From assembly GCF_000949385.2 (NCBI RefSeq), contig NZ_JYKO02000001.1:576161-640160 (forward strand): 64,000 nucleotides of DNA, in the 5' to 3' direction. The notes beneath the pieces are model-generated. The model had not been told where the DNA came from, did no database searches, and saw only the letters and a program-made list of their open reading frames with translations. Origin of the DNA: Pseudomonas sp. LFM046 (GTDB lineage: Bacteria > Pseudomonadota > Gammaproteobacteria > Pseudomonadales > Pseudomonadaceae). The position numbers and the translations under genes were made by a program. This document shows, piece by piece, positions 38,256 to 49,185 of the stretch (the first letter of the stretch is position 1; every line of letters starts with the position of its first letter).

Positions 38256-39485
38256 TCAGGCGTAGGCCACTGCCCGGCTATCTGCCTGCACCACCTGCGC
38301 CGCCAGTGCCTCGCTGGCTTCGGCGTCGGTGTGGGGGAACACCAGCGCCAGCCTGTCGCCATCTCGGCGCAGGGGCAGGATGTCCAGTGGTGGCAGTTCG
38401 CCGGCTTGCAGGCGCCAGCCACGCGGCGGCAGCTCGGCGGGAAGGTCCGCTTGCAGCAGGCCGCCGAAGAATCCCAGTTCACTGACCTCCACTGTCCATT
38501 CGCCGCCATCGACATGGAGCAGGCGGCCACGCCGGTTGAGCGGGGCCACGCGCGGTTCCTGGCGCCGTTCCAGGTGGTCCAGGCGATTGCGGGCCAGGCG
38601 CGTGGCGCCGGGGCTGGCCAGGGGCAGGGCGGTTCCCTGGAGGAAGGGCCGGTAGAAGCTGGCGCAGGCTTCGCGCTGCTCGAACTGGGCCAGGTGGTCG
38701 CCGTTATGGATCAGGGCGCAATCGGCGTCCGCACAGGCAGCGGCAAATCCCGCATGTTCCCAGGGCTGGGTGAAATGGTCGTATTCGCCGGCCAGGACGA
38801 GGGTGGGGCAGGTCGGATGCAGGCCGAAGCCGGGGAAATCCAGCAGGCGCCGGCTGTTCTGCAGGTATCGTTCTACATCTTGCGGGGAAAGGCGCTGCAT
38901 CTGTCGCAAAAGCGCTCTGCGGAATGTCAGCGAGATCCCGGTTTCCTCCAGCCGTAGCGGATTGATCAGGCCGGTGAGGGCCCCTTGGGCGAAACGCAGG
39001 ACCTGGCCCTCGGCCAGCAGGTCCAGGCCTTCCTCCAGCATGCGCCGGGCGCCGGGGCGGCCGAAGGCGGTAATGCCGGCCAGCAGCAGGCGCGCGCAGC
39101 GCTGGGGATGGCGTACGGCGAACAGGGCGGCCAGGGCCGAGCCGTAAGACAGGCCGATGGGCATCAGGGGCGGCAACTGGAGTTCTTCGGCAAAGGCGGC
39201 GATGAGGTCTGCCAGTTGCTCGAGGGAGAGTTCCGGGGCCAATTGCAGATTGCCACCCTGACTCGGCAGGTCGAGGAGGATCACCGGGTGGCGGGGCAGC
39301 AGTTCCTGCACCTCGGCACCGAAGGAGCGGAAGCTCTGGAACGCGCCGCCCAGCATCAGCACGGGTTCCCGACGGTCGTCCGAGTGCTGGGAGAAGGCCT
39401 GGTAATGCAGGGGCCAGGGGCCGAGTTGGACGATGCAGGGGGCGTCGGCCAGGTGCTGCGGGGCGAAGTCGGTCCGATAACGCAT
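38256..39485 (-). CDS. Alpha/beta hydrolase with C-terminal PilZ-like domain
   Basis: In this 409-residue protein, residues 1-280 are an alpha/beta hydrolase: oxyanion region MLGGAFQSFRSF, nucleophile elbow GLSYGSALA (Ser), VLAGEYDHFTQP (Asp) and HNGDHLAQF (His). After a linker, the last about 110 residues contain RRQEPR and VSELGFFGG, which match the PilZ c-di-GMP motifs RxxxR and (D/N)xSxxG except for Glu at the first place. Hydrolysis controlled by c-di-GMP is a reasonable inference; substrate unknown. It occupies the place of PAO1 PA4008 (probable hydrolase). Confidence 0.85.
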   Translation of the reverse strand: MRYRTDFAPQHLADAPCIVQLGPWPLHYQAFSQHSDDRREPVLMLGGAFQSFRSFGAEVQELLPRHPVILLDLPSQGGNLQLAPELSLEQLADLIAAFAEELQLPPLMPIGLSYGSALAALFAVRHPQRCARLLLAGITAFGRPGARRMLEEGLDLLAEGQVLRFAQGALTGLINPLRLEETGISLTFRRALLRQMQRLSPQDVERYLQNSRRLLDFPGFGLHPTCPTLVLAGEYDHFTQPWEHAGFAAACADADCALIHNGDHLAQFEQREACASFYRPFLQGTALPLASPGATRLARNRLDHLERRQEPRVAPLNRRGRLLHVDGGEWTVEVSELGFFGGLLQADLPAELPPRGWRLQAGELPPLDILPLRRDGDRLALVFPHTDAEASEALAAQVVQADSRAVAYA

Positions 39486-39717
39486 GGCAGGTTCTCCGGC
39501 GCCTGGGCGCTTCTTGTTCTTATTCGGGGGCTGAATCTGGAAGGTAAACAGCGCGGCCGATTTTGTTTACCCAACCTTCGGGCGGGCGCTCCGCTGGAGT
39601 GTCACCTTGCCGCTCGCGGCCCTTGCGGGCCGTGGCTTACGCCGTTACGGGAAGGGGCAGCGGAACGGCCTGTCTACCATCCGCCCGGCGCCGCTGGGCG
39701 CGGGCGAGCGCGGTCGC

Positions 39718-39723
39718 TATAAT
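39718..39723 (+). promoter_or_regulatory. Likely -10 element of proA
   Basis: TATAAT lies 33 nt before the ATG. No good -35 is seen. The rest of the 39486-39755 gap is GC-rich with short stem-loops and no gene. Confidence 0.4.
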
Positions 39724-39755
39724 CAGCCGCTTTCCCTTCGCCAGAACACGAGACC

Positions 39756-41020
<1,265 letters not shown>

Positions 41021-41021
<1 letters not shown>

Positions 41022-41665
41022 TGGGCAAGCGCATCGGCCTCTTCGGCGGCACCTTCGATCCTGTGCATATCGGTCACCTGCGGGGCGCCCTGGAGGTGGC
41101 CGAGCAATTCGGTTTCGACGAGTTGCGCCTGATCCCCAGCGCTCGTCCGCCTCATCGCGGGACGCCGCAGGTGTCAGCGGCCCAGCGCCTGGAGATGGTC
41201 CGCCTGGCGGTGGAGGGCGTTGCGCCCCTGGTGGTGGATGACCGCGAGCTCAAGCGCGAACGGCCGTCCTGGACCATCGAAACCCTGGAGTCCCTGCGCG
41301 CCGAGCTGGACGCCGATGACCAGCTGTTCCTGCTGGTGGGCTGGGATGCCTTCTGCGGCCTGTCGACCTGGCACCGCTGGAACGAACTGCTCGACCATTG
41401 CCACATCCTGGTCCTGCAGCGCCCGGACGCCGACAGCGAAGCGCCGGAAGACCTGCGTGACCTGGTGGCGGCGCGCAGCGCGGTCGATCCGCTTTCCCTG
41501 CAGGGGCCGGCCGGGCAGATCGCCTTTGTCTGGCAGACGCCCCTGGCGATTTCCGCCACCCAGATCCGCCAATTGCTGGGGGAGGGGCGCTCGGTGCGCT
41601 TTCTCGTGCCCGACGCCGTATTGGCCTATATCCATGCGCACGACCTGTACCGTGCGCCGAATTGA
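41021..41665 (+). CDS. nadD: Nicotinate-nucleotide adenylyltransferase
   Basis: The 214-residue enzyme forms nicotinate adenine dinucleotide in NAD synthesis. The N-terminal [20 protein letters not shown] carries the HxGH nucleotidyl-transfer motif, and the C-terminal [21 protein letters not shown] is the ISxTxIR motif with Ala replacing one Ser/Thr. It is coupled to proA upstream; rsfS follows after 22 nt, an arrangement common in gammaproteobacteria. Confidence 0.97.
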
Positions 41666-41687
41666 TTTATTGAGGTAGTTGAACCCG

Positions 41688-42041
41688 ATGCATAACGAAG
41701 AACTCGTCAAGGTCGCCATCGCGGCCCTGGAAGACCTGAAAGGTCAGGAAATCACCACCATCGATGTACGTGGCAAGACCAGCATCACCGATTTCATGGT
41801 GATCGCCAGCGGCACCTCCGGTCGTCACGTCAAATCCCTGGCCGAGAACGTGCTGGAGAAGGCCAAGGAGCAAGGCGTGCGCGCCCTGGGCAGCGAAGGC
41901 CTGGACGGCGGCGAGTGGGCCCTGCTGGACCTGGGCGACGTGGTGGTGCATGTGATGCAGGTCGCCACCCGCCAGTTCTACGACCTGGAGCGCCTGTGGC
42001 AAGGCGCCGAGCAGAGCCGCGCCCACCACAGCCACGAGTAA
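41688..42041 (+). CDS. rsfS: Ribosomal silencing factor RsfS
   Basis: The 117-residue DUF143 protein binds uL14 on the large subunit and blocks subunit joining in starved cells. The core [37 protein letters not shown] (quoted in part below 20 residues per motif: [18 protein letters not shown]) and [16 protein letters not shown] are characteristic. ATG 41688 is chosen by similarity of the N-terminus; a TTG three codons upstream lies nearer the GAGG site and is an alternative. Confidence 0.95.
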   Translation: MHNEELVKVAIAALEDLKGQEITTIDVRGKTSITDFMVIASGTSGRHVKSLAENVLEKAKEQGVRALGSEGLDGGEWALLDLGDVVVHVMQVATRQFYDLERLWQGAEQSRAHHSHE

Positions 42042-42053
42042 GCGGGGCGTCCC

Positions 42054-42521
42054 TTGCGTCTACGTCTGATCGCCGTCGGCACTCGCATGCCGCGCTGGGT
42101 GGAAGAGGGCTGGCACGAGTACGTCAAGCGCCTGCCTTCCGAGCTCAGCCTGGAGCTGGTGGAAATCCCCCTGACCACGCGCGGCAAGAACGCCGACGTG
42201 GCACGGATGATCCGCCAGGAAGGCGAGGCCATGCTGGCCAAGGTGCAGCCGGGGGAACGCATCGTCACCCTGGAAGTCCAAGGGCGGCCGTGGAGCACCG
42301 AGCAGTTGGCCGCCGAGCTGGATCGCTGGCGCCTGGATTCGCGCACCGTCAACCTGATGGTCGGCGGCCCTGAAGGCCTGGCGCCTGAAGTCTGTGCCCG
42401 TAGCGAGCAGCGCTGGTCGTTGTCGCCGCTGACGCTGCCGCACCCTCTGGTCCGCATCCTCATCGGCGAGCAGATCTACCGTGCCTGGACCGTGTTGTCT
42501 GGCCACCCCTACCACAAGTAA
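42054..42521 (+). CDS. rlmH: 23S rRNA pseudouridine-1915 N3-methyltransferase
   Basis: The 155-residue SPOUT methyltransferase acts on the 70S ribosome. It starts with TTG ([19 protein letters not shown]), which is needed to include the first conserved strand. Further signatures are [14 protein letters not shown] (the SAM knot), [20 protein letters not shown] and the C-terminal GHPYHK. It lies between rsfS and mrdA in the usual order. Confidence 0.96.
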   Translation: MRLRLIAVGTRMPRWVEEGWHEYVKRLPSELSLELVEIPLTTRGKNADVARMIRQEGEAMLAKVQPGERIVTLEVQGRPWSTEQLAAELDRWRLDSRTVNLMVGGPEGLAPEVCARSEQRWSLSPLTLPHPLVRILIGEQIYRAWTVLSGHPYHK

Positions 42522-42530
42522 GTCCTGGTC

Positions 42531-44429
42531 ATGCCGCAACCGATCCGCCTGAAAGACCACGAAAAAGATGCCCGCCTGGTGCGTCGGCGCGTGATCGTCG
42601 GCGCGGTGGCGGTGTTGTTGCTGACCTGCACGCTGATCGCTCGCCTCTACTACCTGCAGGTGATCCAGTACGAGTACCACTCGACGCTGTCCGAGAACAA
42701 TCGCGTCCATGTGCAGCCGATCCCGCCCACCCGTGGGCTGATCTTCGACCGCAATGGCGTGATCATCGCCGACAACCGGCCCAGCTTCAGCCTCAGCGTC
42801 ACCCGTGAACGGGCCGGCGAGTGGCAGAAGACCCTCGACGTGATAGTCGAAGTGCTGCAGCTGACCCCGGAAGACCGCACCTTGTTCGAGAAGCGCATGA
42901 AGCAGGGCCGCCGCCCCTTCGAGCCGGTGCCCATCCTCTTCGAACTGACCGAGGAACAGATCGCCCGCATCGCCGTGAACCAGTTCCGCCTCCCCGGCGT
43001 GGAAGTGGTGGCGCAGCTGGTGCGGCATTACCCCCAGGGCGAGCATTTCGCCCATTCTGTGGGCTATGTCGGGCGCATCAACGAGAAGGAACTCAAGCAG
43101 CTCGACCCTGTGAACTACAGCGGCACCCACCATATCGGCAAGACGGGCATCGAGCGCTTCTACGAGGACCAGCTCCATGGCGAGGTGGGGTACGAGGAAG
43201 TCGAGACCAACGCCCGCGGCCGCGTCCTGCGGGTGTTGAAACGCACTGACCCGAAGCCGGGCAAGGACCTGGTGCTGACCCTCGACGTACGCCTTCAGGA
43301 AGCTGCTGAACAGGCCCTGGCGGGACGCCGTGGCGCCATCGTCGCCATCGAGCCGTCCAGTGGCGACGTGCTGGCCATGGTCAGCCAGCCGAGCTTCGAC
43401 CCGAACCCCTTCGTCACCGGCATCAGCTTCAAGTCCTATGCCGAGTTGCGCGATTCCATCGATCGGCCGCTCTACAACCGCGTGTTGCGGGGCCTCTACC
43501 CGCCGGGTTCGACCATCAAGCCGATGGTGGCGGTGTCCGGCCTGGATGCTGGCGTGGTGACACCGGCCTCGCGCGTCTTCGACCCGGGCTTCTACCAGCT
43601 GCCGAACTACGACCACAAATACCGCAACTGGAACCGCTCCGGTGACGGCTGGGTGAACATGGAAACCGCGATCATGCGGTCAAATGACACCTACTTCTAC
43701 GATCTTGCCCACAAGATGGGTATTGATCGCCTGCACGACTACATGAGCCGCTTCGGCTTCGGCCAGCGCGTGGCCCTGGACATGTTCGAGGAGTCCTCCG
43801 GCCTGATGCCGTCCCGCGAGTGGAAGCGCGCCCGCTACCGCCAGGCCTGGTTCCCGGGTGAAACCCTGATCCTCGGTATCGGCCAGGGCTACATGCAGGC
43901 CACTCCGTTGCAGCTGGCGCAGGCGGTCGCGCTGATGGCCAATCGCGGCAAGTGGATTCGCCCGCACCTGGCGAAGACCATCGAGGGCCAGCCGCCGGTG
44001 GACCCGAGCCCGATGCCGGACATCCTGCTGCGCGACCCGAAGTTCTGGGATTACGGCCGTCTTGGCATGGAACAGGTGGTCCATGGCGCCCGAGGCACGG
44101 CCCACAAGGTCGGCGCCACTTCGGTCTACCGCATTGCCGGCAAGTCCGGTACCGCCCAGGTGGTCGCGATCAAGCAGGGCGAAAAGTACGACCGCACCAA
44201 GCTCCAGGAGCGCCACCGCGACCACGCCCTGTTCGTCGCCTTCGCCCCGGCCGAGGACCCGAAAATCGCCGTGGCGGTGATGGTGGAAAACGGCGAGTCC
44301 GGCTCGGGCGTCGCCGCGCCGGTGGTCAAGCAGGTCATGGACGCCTGGCTGCTCGGTGAAGATGGCCAGTTGAAACCCGAGTTCCGCCCGCCGCAGCCCC
44401 TGGCGGACCAGCAGAGCGCCAATCGATGA
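42531..44429 (+). CDS. mrdA: Penicillin-binding protein 2 (elongasome transpeptidase)
   Basis: The 632-residue class B PBP cross-links side-wall peptidoglycan with RodA (pbpA of PAO1). One transmembrane helix lies near residues 19-38, and the pedestal begins VHVQPIPPTRGLIFDRNG. The catalytic SxxK motif is in YPPGSTIKPM, SxN in MRSNDTYFYD and KSGT in IAGKSGTAQV, all intact. The stop overlaps the rodA start (ATGA). This is the target of mecillinam-type beta-lactams. Confidence 0.97.
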   Translation: MPQPIRLKDHEKDARLVRRRVIVGAVAVLLLTCTLIARLYYLQVIQYEYHSTLSENNRVHVQPIPPTRGLIFDRNGVIIADNRPSFSLSVTRERAGEWQKTLDVIVEVLQLTPEDRTLFEKRMKQGRRPFEPVPILFELTEEQIARIAVNQFRLPGVEVVAQLVRHYPQGEHFAHSVGYVGRINEKELKQLDPVNYSGTHHIGKTGIERFYEDQLHGEVGYEEVETNARGRVLRVLKRTDPKPGKDLVLTLDVRLQEAAEQALAGRRGAIVAIEPSSGDVLAMVSQPSFDPNPFVTGISFKSYAELRDSIDRPLYNRVLRGLYPPGSTIKPMVAVSGLDAGVVTPASRVFDPGFYQLPNYDHKYRNWNRSGDGWVNMETAIMRSNDTYFYDLAHKMGIDRLHDYMSRFGFGQRVALDMFEESSGLMPSREWKRARYRQAWFPGETLILGIGQGYMQATPLQLAQAVALMANRGKWIRPHLAKTIEGQPPVDPSPMPDILLRDPKFWDYGRLGMEQVVHGARGTAHKVGATSVYRIAGKSGTAQVVAIKQGEKYDRTKLQERHRDHALFVAFAPAEDPKIAVAVMVENGESGSGVAAPVVKQVMDAWLLGEDGQLKPEFRPPQPLADQQSANR

Positions 44430-45571
44430 ACAGCAATTTCGACCGCACCATCTCCCAGGAGGACGTGCTCAAGCGCCGCGCGACCCTGCTGCAGCGCCTG
44501 CACATCGATGGCTGGCTGCTGCTGATCCTCCTGTTGCTGGCTGCCGGCAGCCTGTTCGTCCTCTATTCCGCCAGTGGCAAGCACTGGGACCTGCTGATGA
44601 AGCAGGCCAGCTCCTTCGGCCTCGGTCTTGGCGCGATGATCGTGATCGCCCAGTTCGAGCCGCGCTTCATGGCGCGCTGGGTGCCGCTGGGCTACGTGGT
44701 GGGCGTGAGCCTGCTGATGGTGGTGGAGATCATGGGCCACACGGCCATGGGCGCGACGCGCTGGATCAACATTCCCGGGGTGATTCGCTTCCAGCCCTCG
44801 GAGTTCATGAAGATCATCATGCCGGCGACCATTGCCTGGTACCTGTCGCGGCATAACCTGCCGCCCAAGCTCAAGCACATTGCGATCAGCCTGGTGCTGA
44901 TCATTGTGCCTTTCGTGCTGATCCTGAAGCAGCCGGACCTGGGCACCGCGATGCTGATCCTGGCTTCCGGCGCCTTCGTGCTCTTCATGGCCGGACTGCA
45001 GTGGCGCTGGATCCTGGGGGCGGTGGGAGCGGTGGTGCCGGTGGCCGTGGCCATGTGGTACTTCGTGCTGCACGACTACCAGAAGCAGCGGGTGCTGACC
45101 TTCCTCGATCCGGAAAGCGACCCTCTGGGTACCGGCTGGAACATCATCCAGTCCAAGGCGGCCATCGGCTCGGGCGGCGTGTTCGGCAAAGGCTGGCTAT
45201 TGGGCACTCAGTCGCACCTGGATTTTTTGCCCGAAAGCCACACGGACTTTATCATTGCCGTCCTTGGCGAAGAGTTCGGCCTTGTGGGCGTCTGCCTGCT
45301 GCTGTTGGTCTACATGCTCCTCATCGGTCGCGGGCTGGTCATCACCGCCCAGGCCCAGACCCTGTTCGGCAAGCTGCTGGCGGGCAGCCTGACCATGACC
45401 TTCTTCGTATACGTTTTCGTCAACATCGGCATGGTCAGCGGATTGCTGCCGGTCGTGGGGGTACCCCTTCCCTTCATTAGCTACGGCGGAACCCACTTGG
45501 TGACGCTGCTGTCTGGGTTCGGGGTATTGATGGCGGTTCACACTCATCGGAAGTGGATCGCCCAGGTTTGA
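44426..45571 (+). CDS. rodA: Peptidoglycan glycosyltransferase RodA
   Basis: The 381-residue SEDS-family polymerase has ten or so helices and pairs with PBP2 in the elongasome. Motifs are GATRWINIPGVIRFQPSEFMKI (quoted in part), KQPDLGTAMLI with the conserved acidic residue, GTGWNIIQSKAAIGSGGVFGKG in the large loop, LPESHTDFIIAVLGEEFG and PLPFISYGGT. All hallmark residues are present. It is translationally coupled to mrdA, and the next gene, a lytic transglycosylase, overlaps its end. Confidence 0.97.
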   Translation: MNSNFDRTISQEDVLKRRATLLQRLHIDGWLLLILLLLAAGSLFVLYSASGKHWDLLMKQASSFGLGLGAMIVIAQFEPRFMARWVPLGYVVGVSLLMVVEIMGHTAMGATRWINIPGVIRFQPSEFMKIIMPATIAWYLSRHNLPPKLKHIAISLVLIIVPFVLILKQPDLGTAMLILASGAFVLFMAGLQWRWILGAVGAVVPVAVAMWYFVLHDYQKQRVLTFLDPESDPLGTGWNIIQSKAAIGSGGVFGKGWLLGTQSHLDFLPESHTDFIIAVLGEEFGLVGVCLLLLVYMLLIGRGLVITAQAQTLFGKLLAGSLTMTFFVYVFVNIGMVSGLLPVVGVPLPFISYGGTHLVTLLSGFGVLMAVHTHRKWIAQV

Positions 45572-46596
45572 AACGAGTGAATGAATTGAAAGCACTGCGC
45601 AGATGGATGCAGTCGGGGGCTTCCGGAGTTGCCCTGGTCGGCCTGCTGGGGGCAGCCGCGCCGGCTCTTTCCGGGGATTACGAGGGCTCGCCACAGGTGG
45701 CTGAGTTCGTCGCCGAAATGACCCGTGATTACGGCTTTGCCGGCGAGCAATTGGTGGACCTGTTCCGCGAAGTGGAGCGCAAGCAGTCCATCCTCGACGC
45801 CATTTCCCGGCCCGCCGAGCGGGTCAAGCCCTGGAAGGAATACCGTCCGATCTTCATCACCCCGGCGCGGATTCAGAAGGGCGTCACCTTCTGGAATCAG
45901 TACGCCGACGCGCTGGCCCGTGCCGAGAAGGAGTACGGTGTTCCCGCCCAGGTCATCGTCGCGATCATTGGCGTCGAAACCTTCTATGGCGGCAATACCG
46001 GCAATTTCCGCGTGATCGATGCACTGTCCACCCTGGGCTTCGACTACCCGCCGCGGGCCGACTTCTTCCGCAAGCAGTTGAAGGAATTCCTCCTGCTGGC
46101 GCGTGAGGAACAGGTCGACCCGCTGATGCTCAAGGGCTCCTATGCCGGCGCCATGGGCCTGCCGCAATTCATGCCGAGCAGCTTCCGCGCCTACGCCGTG
46201 GATTTCGATGGCGATGGCCATATCGATATCTGGAACAATCCCGTGGACGCCATTGGCAGCGTCGCCAGCTACTTCAAGCGCCACGGCTGGGAAGCCGGCG
46301 GGCTGGTGGTCAGCCGTGCCCAGGTGCGCGGCGAACGAATCGACGAAGGGTTGACCCAGGGGCTGGACCCGGTGAAGAACGTCGGCGATCTTAGGGCGCT
46401 GGGCTGGGCAAGCAGCGACGCACTGCGCGATGATGTGCCGGTTACGGCCTTCCGGCTGGAGGGTGACGAGGGGGCGGAGTACTGGATGGGACTGCCGAAC
46501 TTCTACGTCATTACCCGCTACAATCGCAGCGTGATGTACGCCATGGCTGTGCATCAGCTTTCCGAACTGCTGGTCAACGCAAGGGGCGGGCGTTAA
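45568..46596 (+). CDS. Lytic murein transglycosylase, MltB/SltB family
   Basis: This MltB-type enzyme of about 342 residues cleaves glycan strands with anhydro-muropeptide formation. A signal-like stretch ends near AAAPALSG. The catalytic Glu is in IIGVETFYGGNTGNFRV, followed by YAGAMGLPQFMPSSF and DFDGDGHIDIWN. There is no ATG at the start: TTG 45568 overlaps the rodA stop, and GTG at 45553 or 45577 are alternatives. It corresponds to PAO1 PA4001 (sltB1) and is cotranscribed with rodA and rlpA, linking synthesis with remodelling. Confidence 0.92.
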   Translation: MKRVNELKALRRWMQSGASGVALVGLLGAAAPALSGDYEGSPQVAEFVAEMTRDYGFAGEQLVDLFREVERKQSILDAISRPAERVKPWKEYRPIFITPARIQKGVTFWNQYADALARAEKEYGVPAQVIVAIIGVETFYGGNTGNFRVIDALSTLGFDYPPRADFFRKQLKEFLLLAREEQVDPLMLKGSYAGAMGLPQFMPSSFRAYAVDFDGDGHIDIWNNPVDAIGSVASYFKRHGWEAGGLVVSRAQVRGERIDEGLTQGLDPVKNVGDLRALGWASSDALRDDVPVTAFRLEGDEGAEYWMGLPNFYVITRYNRSVMYAMAVHQLSELLVNARGGR

Positions 46597-46599
46597 CCG

Positions 46600-47604
46600 A
46601 TGCCACAACCGATAAGAGTCGCCGTCTACGGCGCCGTAGCTTTGTTGCTGGCCAGCTGCTCGAGCAGCCGTGCGCCGGTACCAGTCCAGCCTGGCGGCCC
46701 GATCTCCGGTCCTGGCGATTACTCGCGTCCGCATCGAGATGGCGCCCCCTGGTGGGACGTCGACGTCTCGCGCATTCCCGACGCCGTGCCCATGCCGCAC
46801 TACGGTGCGCTCAAGGCCAATCCCTATACGGTGCTGGGCAAGACCTACTACCCGATGAATGACGCGCGCCGCTACCAGGCGGTGGGCACCGCATCCTGGT
46901 ACGGCACCAAGTTCCACGGCCAGGCCACCGCCAACGGCGAGGCCTACGACCTTTACGGCATGACCGCCGCCCACAAGACCCTGCCGCTGCCGAGCTATGT
47001 GCGGGTGACCAACCTGGACAATGGCCGCAGCGTGATCCTGCGGGTCAATGACCGTGGTCCCTTCTATTCCGACCGCATCATCGACCTCTCCTTCGCCGCG
47101 GCGAAGAAACTCGGCTACGCCGAGGTGGGCACCGCCCGGGTCAAGGTGGAAGGCATCGACCCCCATGAGTGGTGGGCCGCCCAGGGCCGTCCGGTGCCCA
47201 TGGTGCTGGCGCAGCCGAAGATGGCCGCTCAGCCCCAGGCGCAACCCCAGCCGGTTGTCCAGGTGGCCAGCGCGCCGGTCGAGCAGTACACCCCGCCGCC
47301 CCAGCAGCACGCCGCCGCCGTGCTGCCGGTGCAGATCGACGCAAAAAAAAACGATTCACTCGCAGCCTCTGGCCTGTATCTCCAGGTGGGCGCCTTCGCC
47401 AATCCGGACGCTGCGGAACTCCTCAAGGCCAAGCTGAGCGGGACGGTGAGTGCCCCGGTCTTCATCAGCTCGGTCGTGCGCAACCAGCAGATACTGCACC
47501 GGGTACGCCTGGGGCCGATCGGAACTCAGGGTGAGGCACAGGACGTGCAAAACACGGTGCGCCTGGCCAATCTCGGGCAACCAACCCTGGTGAAGCCGGA
47601 CTGA
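46600..47604 (+). CDS. rlpA: Septal-ring lytic transglycosylase RlpA
   Basis: This 334-residue lipoprotein has lipobox LLASC (Cys20). A double-psi beta-barrel with GTASWYGTKFHGQATANGE and RVNDRGPF is the catalytic part that cuts denuded glycan. The C-terminal SPOR domain (LYLQVGAFANPDAAELLKAK) targets septal peptidoglycan. A Pro/Gln/Val-rich linker joins them. Just before SPOR the coding strand has nine A in a row (47343-47351). It lies three bases after the transglycosylase gene, in the same operon. Confidence 0.96.
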   Translation: MPQPIRVAVYGAVALLLASCSSSRAPVPVQPGGPISGPGDYSRPHRDGAPWWDVDVSRIPDAVPMPHYGALKANPYTVLGKTYYPMNDARRYQAVGTASWYGTKFHGQATANGEAYDLYGMTAAHKTLPLPSYVRVTNLDNGRSVILRVNDRGPFYSDRIIDLSFAAAKKLGYAEVGTARVKVEGIDPHEWWAAQGRPVPMVLAQPKMAAQPQAQPQPVVQVASAPVEQYTPPPQQHAAAVLPVQIDAKKNDSLAASGLYLQVGAFANPDAAELLKAKLSGTVSAPVFISSVVRNQQILHRVRLGPIGTQGEAQDVQNTVRLANLGQPTLVKPD

Positions 47605-47665
47605 CGGCTTCAATCATTTGCCCGCAAGGGCCTGTTAGACCATTAGCTACTTTCCAGAGAGACGG

Positions 47666-48829
47666 ATGAACATCTTCAGCTTCGCCAAACGCCTATTACT
47701 GCCCGCAGCCCTGCTCATCGTCGCGCCGGTCTCCATGGCGGCCCAGCAGGTCATTCCGTCGCCGCCGCAACTGGCCGCCAAATCCTACGTCCTGATGGAC
47801 GCCCAGAGCGGCCAGGTGCTGGTTGAGAACAACGGCGACCAGCGCCTGCCCCCGGCCAGCCTGACCAAGCTGATGACCGCCTACATCGCCACTCTGGAAA
47901 TCCGTAAGGGCCAGATCGGCGAAACCGACCCGGTGACCATCAGCGAGCACGCCTGGCGCACCGGTGGTTCGCGCATGTTCGTCCAGGTGAACACCCAGGT
48001 AGCCCTGGGCGACCTGCTGCACGGCATCATCATCCAGTCGGGCAACGACGCCAGCGTGGCCGTGGCCGAGCACATCGCCGGCAGCGAAGATGCCTTCGCC
48101 GACATGATGAACACCACTGCCGAGAAGCTCGGCATGAGCAACAGCCACTTCATGAACGCCACCGGCCTGCCGGATCCGGAGCATTTCTCCACCGCCCATG
48201 ACATGGCTCGCCTGGCCCGCGCGATCATCTACGAAGATCCGGCCCACTACGCCATCTACTCCCAGAAGGAATTCTTCTGGAACAACATCAAGCAGCCCAA
48301 CCGCAACCTGCTGCTGTGGCGCGACAAGACCGTCGACGGCCTGAAGACCGGCCATACCGACGAAGCCGGCTACTGCCTGGTGGCGTCCGCCGTTCGTGAC
48401 AACATGCGTCTGATCGCCGTGGTGTTCGGCACCAACAGCGAGCAGGCCCGCGCGGCCGAGACCCAGAAGCTCCTGACCTACGGCTTCCGCTTCTTCGAAA
48501 CCCAGACCTTCTACCAGAAGGGCGCCGAACTGGCCAAAGCCCAGGTCTGGAAGGGCGCGACCCGCGAAGCCAAGGCCGGCCTGGCCCAGGACCTGTCCCT
48601 GACCCTGCCGAAGGGCCAGATCAAGAAGCTGCAGGCCAGCATGACCTTGAATCCGCAGCTGATCGCCCCCATCAAGCAGGGTGACGTGATCGGCAAGGTC
48701 GAGGTGAAGCTGGAAGACCAGGTGATCCACAGCGCCGACCTGATCGCCCTGGAAACCGTCGAGGAAGGTGGCTTCTTCCGCCGCCTGTGGGATAGCATCC
48801 GTCTGTTCTTCTTCGGCCTGTTCAACTGA
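47666..48829 (+). CDS. dacC: D-alanyl-D-alanine carboxypeptidase (PBP5/6 type)
   Basis: This 387-residue periplasmic low-molecular-weight PBP trims the terminal D-Ala of pentapeptides. A signal peptide ends near AAQQ (residue 27). Ser65-x-x-Lys68 lies in PPASLTKLMTAYI, SGN in IIIQSGNDASVAVAEH and KTG in DGLKTGHTDEAG. A C-terminal amphipathic tail, RRLWDSIRLFFFGLFN, anchors it to the inner membrane. Symbol follows the PAO1 gene at this place (PA3999). Confidence 0.96.
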   Translation: MNIFSFAKRLLLPAALLIVAPVSMAAQQVIPSPPQLAAKSYVLMDAQSGQVLVENNGDQRLPPASLTKLMTAYIATLEIRKGQIGETDPVTISEHAWRTGGSRMFVQVNTQVALGDLLHGIIIQSGNDASVAVAEHIAGSEDAFADMMNTTAEKLGMSNSHFMNATGLPDPEHFSTAHDMARLARAIIYEDPAHYAIYSQKEFFWNNIKQPNRNLLLWRDKTVDGLKTGHTDEAGYCLVASAVRDNMRLIAVVFGTNSEQARAAETQKLLTYGFRFFETQTFYQKGAELAKAQVWKGATREAKAGLAQDLSLTLPKGQIKKLQASMTLNPQLIAPIKQGDVIGKVEVKLEDQVIHSADLIALETVEEGGFFRRLWDSIRLFFFGLFN

Positions 48830-48903
48830 CCTACTGAGCCGACGCCTCGCGCCCTACCCGGGTTCGGGGCGTCCGCATCGCGGGCCACGAGTCCGCTGCC
48901 GCC

Positions 48904-49185
48904 ATGACCGATACTCCTGACGTACAACCCCCGAAAATCGAGTTTCCCTGCGAGCGCTACCCCATCAAGGTGATTGGCGATTCCGGCGATGGCTTTGCCG
49001 ATATGGTGATTGAAGTCATCCAGCGCCACGCTCCCGATCTCGACGCCACCACCCTCGTGGTGCGCGACAGCCGCAACGGCCGTTTCCTCTCTGTGCAGGT
49101 GCTGATCACCGCCACCAGCGTCGATCAGTTGCAGGCGATTCACGTCGACCTGCGCGCCACTGGCCGCGTGCACATGGTGCTCTAG
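48904..49185 (+). CDS. ybeD: YbeD/DUF493-family protein
   Basis: The 93-residue protein has an ACT-like fold, seen from [19 protein letters not shown] and the C-terminal [21 protein letters not shown] pattern. Function is not known, but it is nearly always between dacA/dacC and lipB. The TAG stop shares its last base with the GTG start of lipB. Confidence 0.94.
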   Translation: MTDTPDVQPPKIEFPCERYPIKVIGDSGDGFADMVIEVIQRHAPDLDATTLVVRDSRNGRFLSVQVLITATSVDQLQAIHVDLRATGRVHMVL

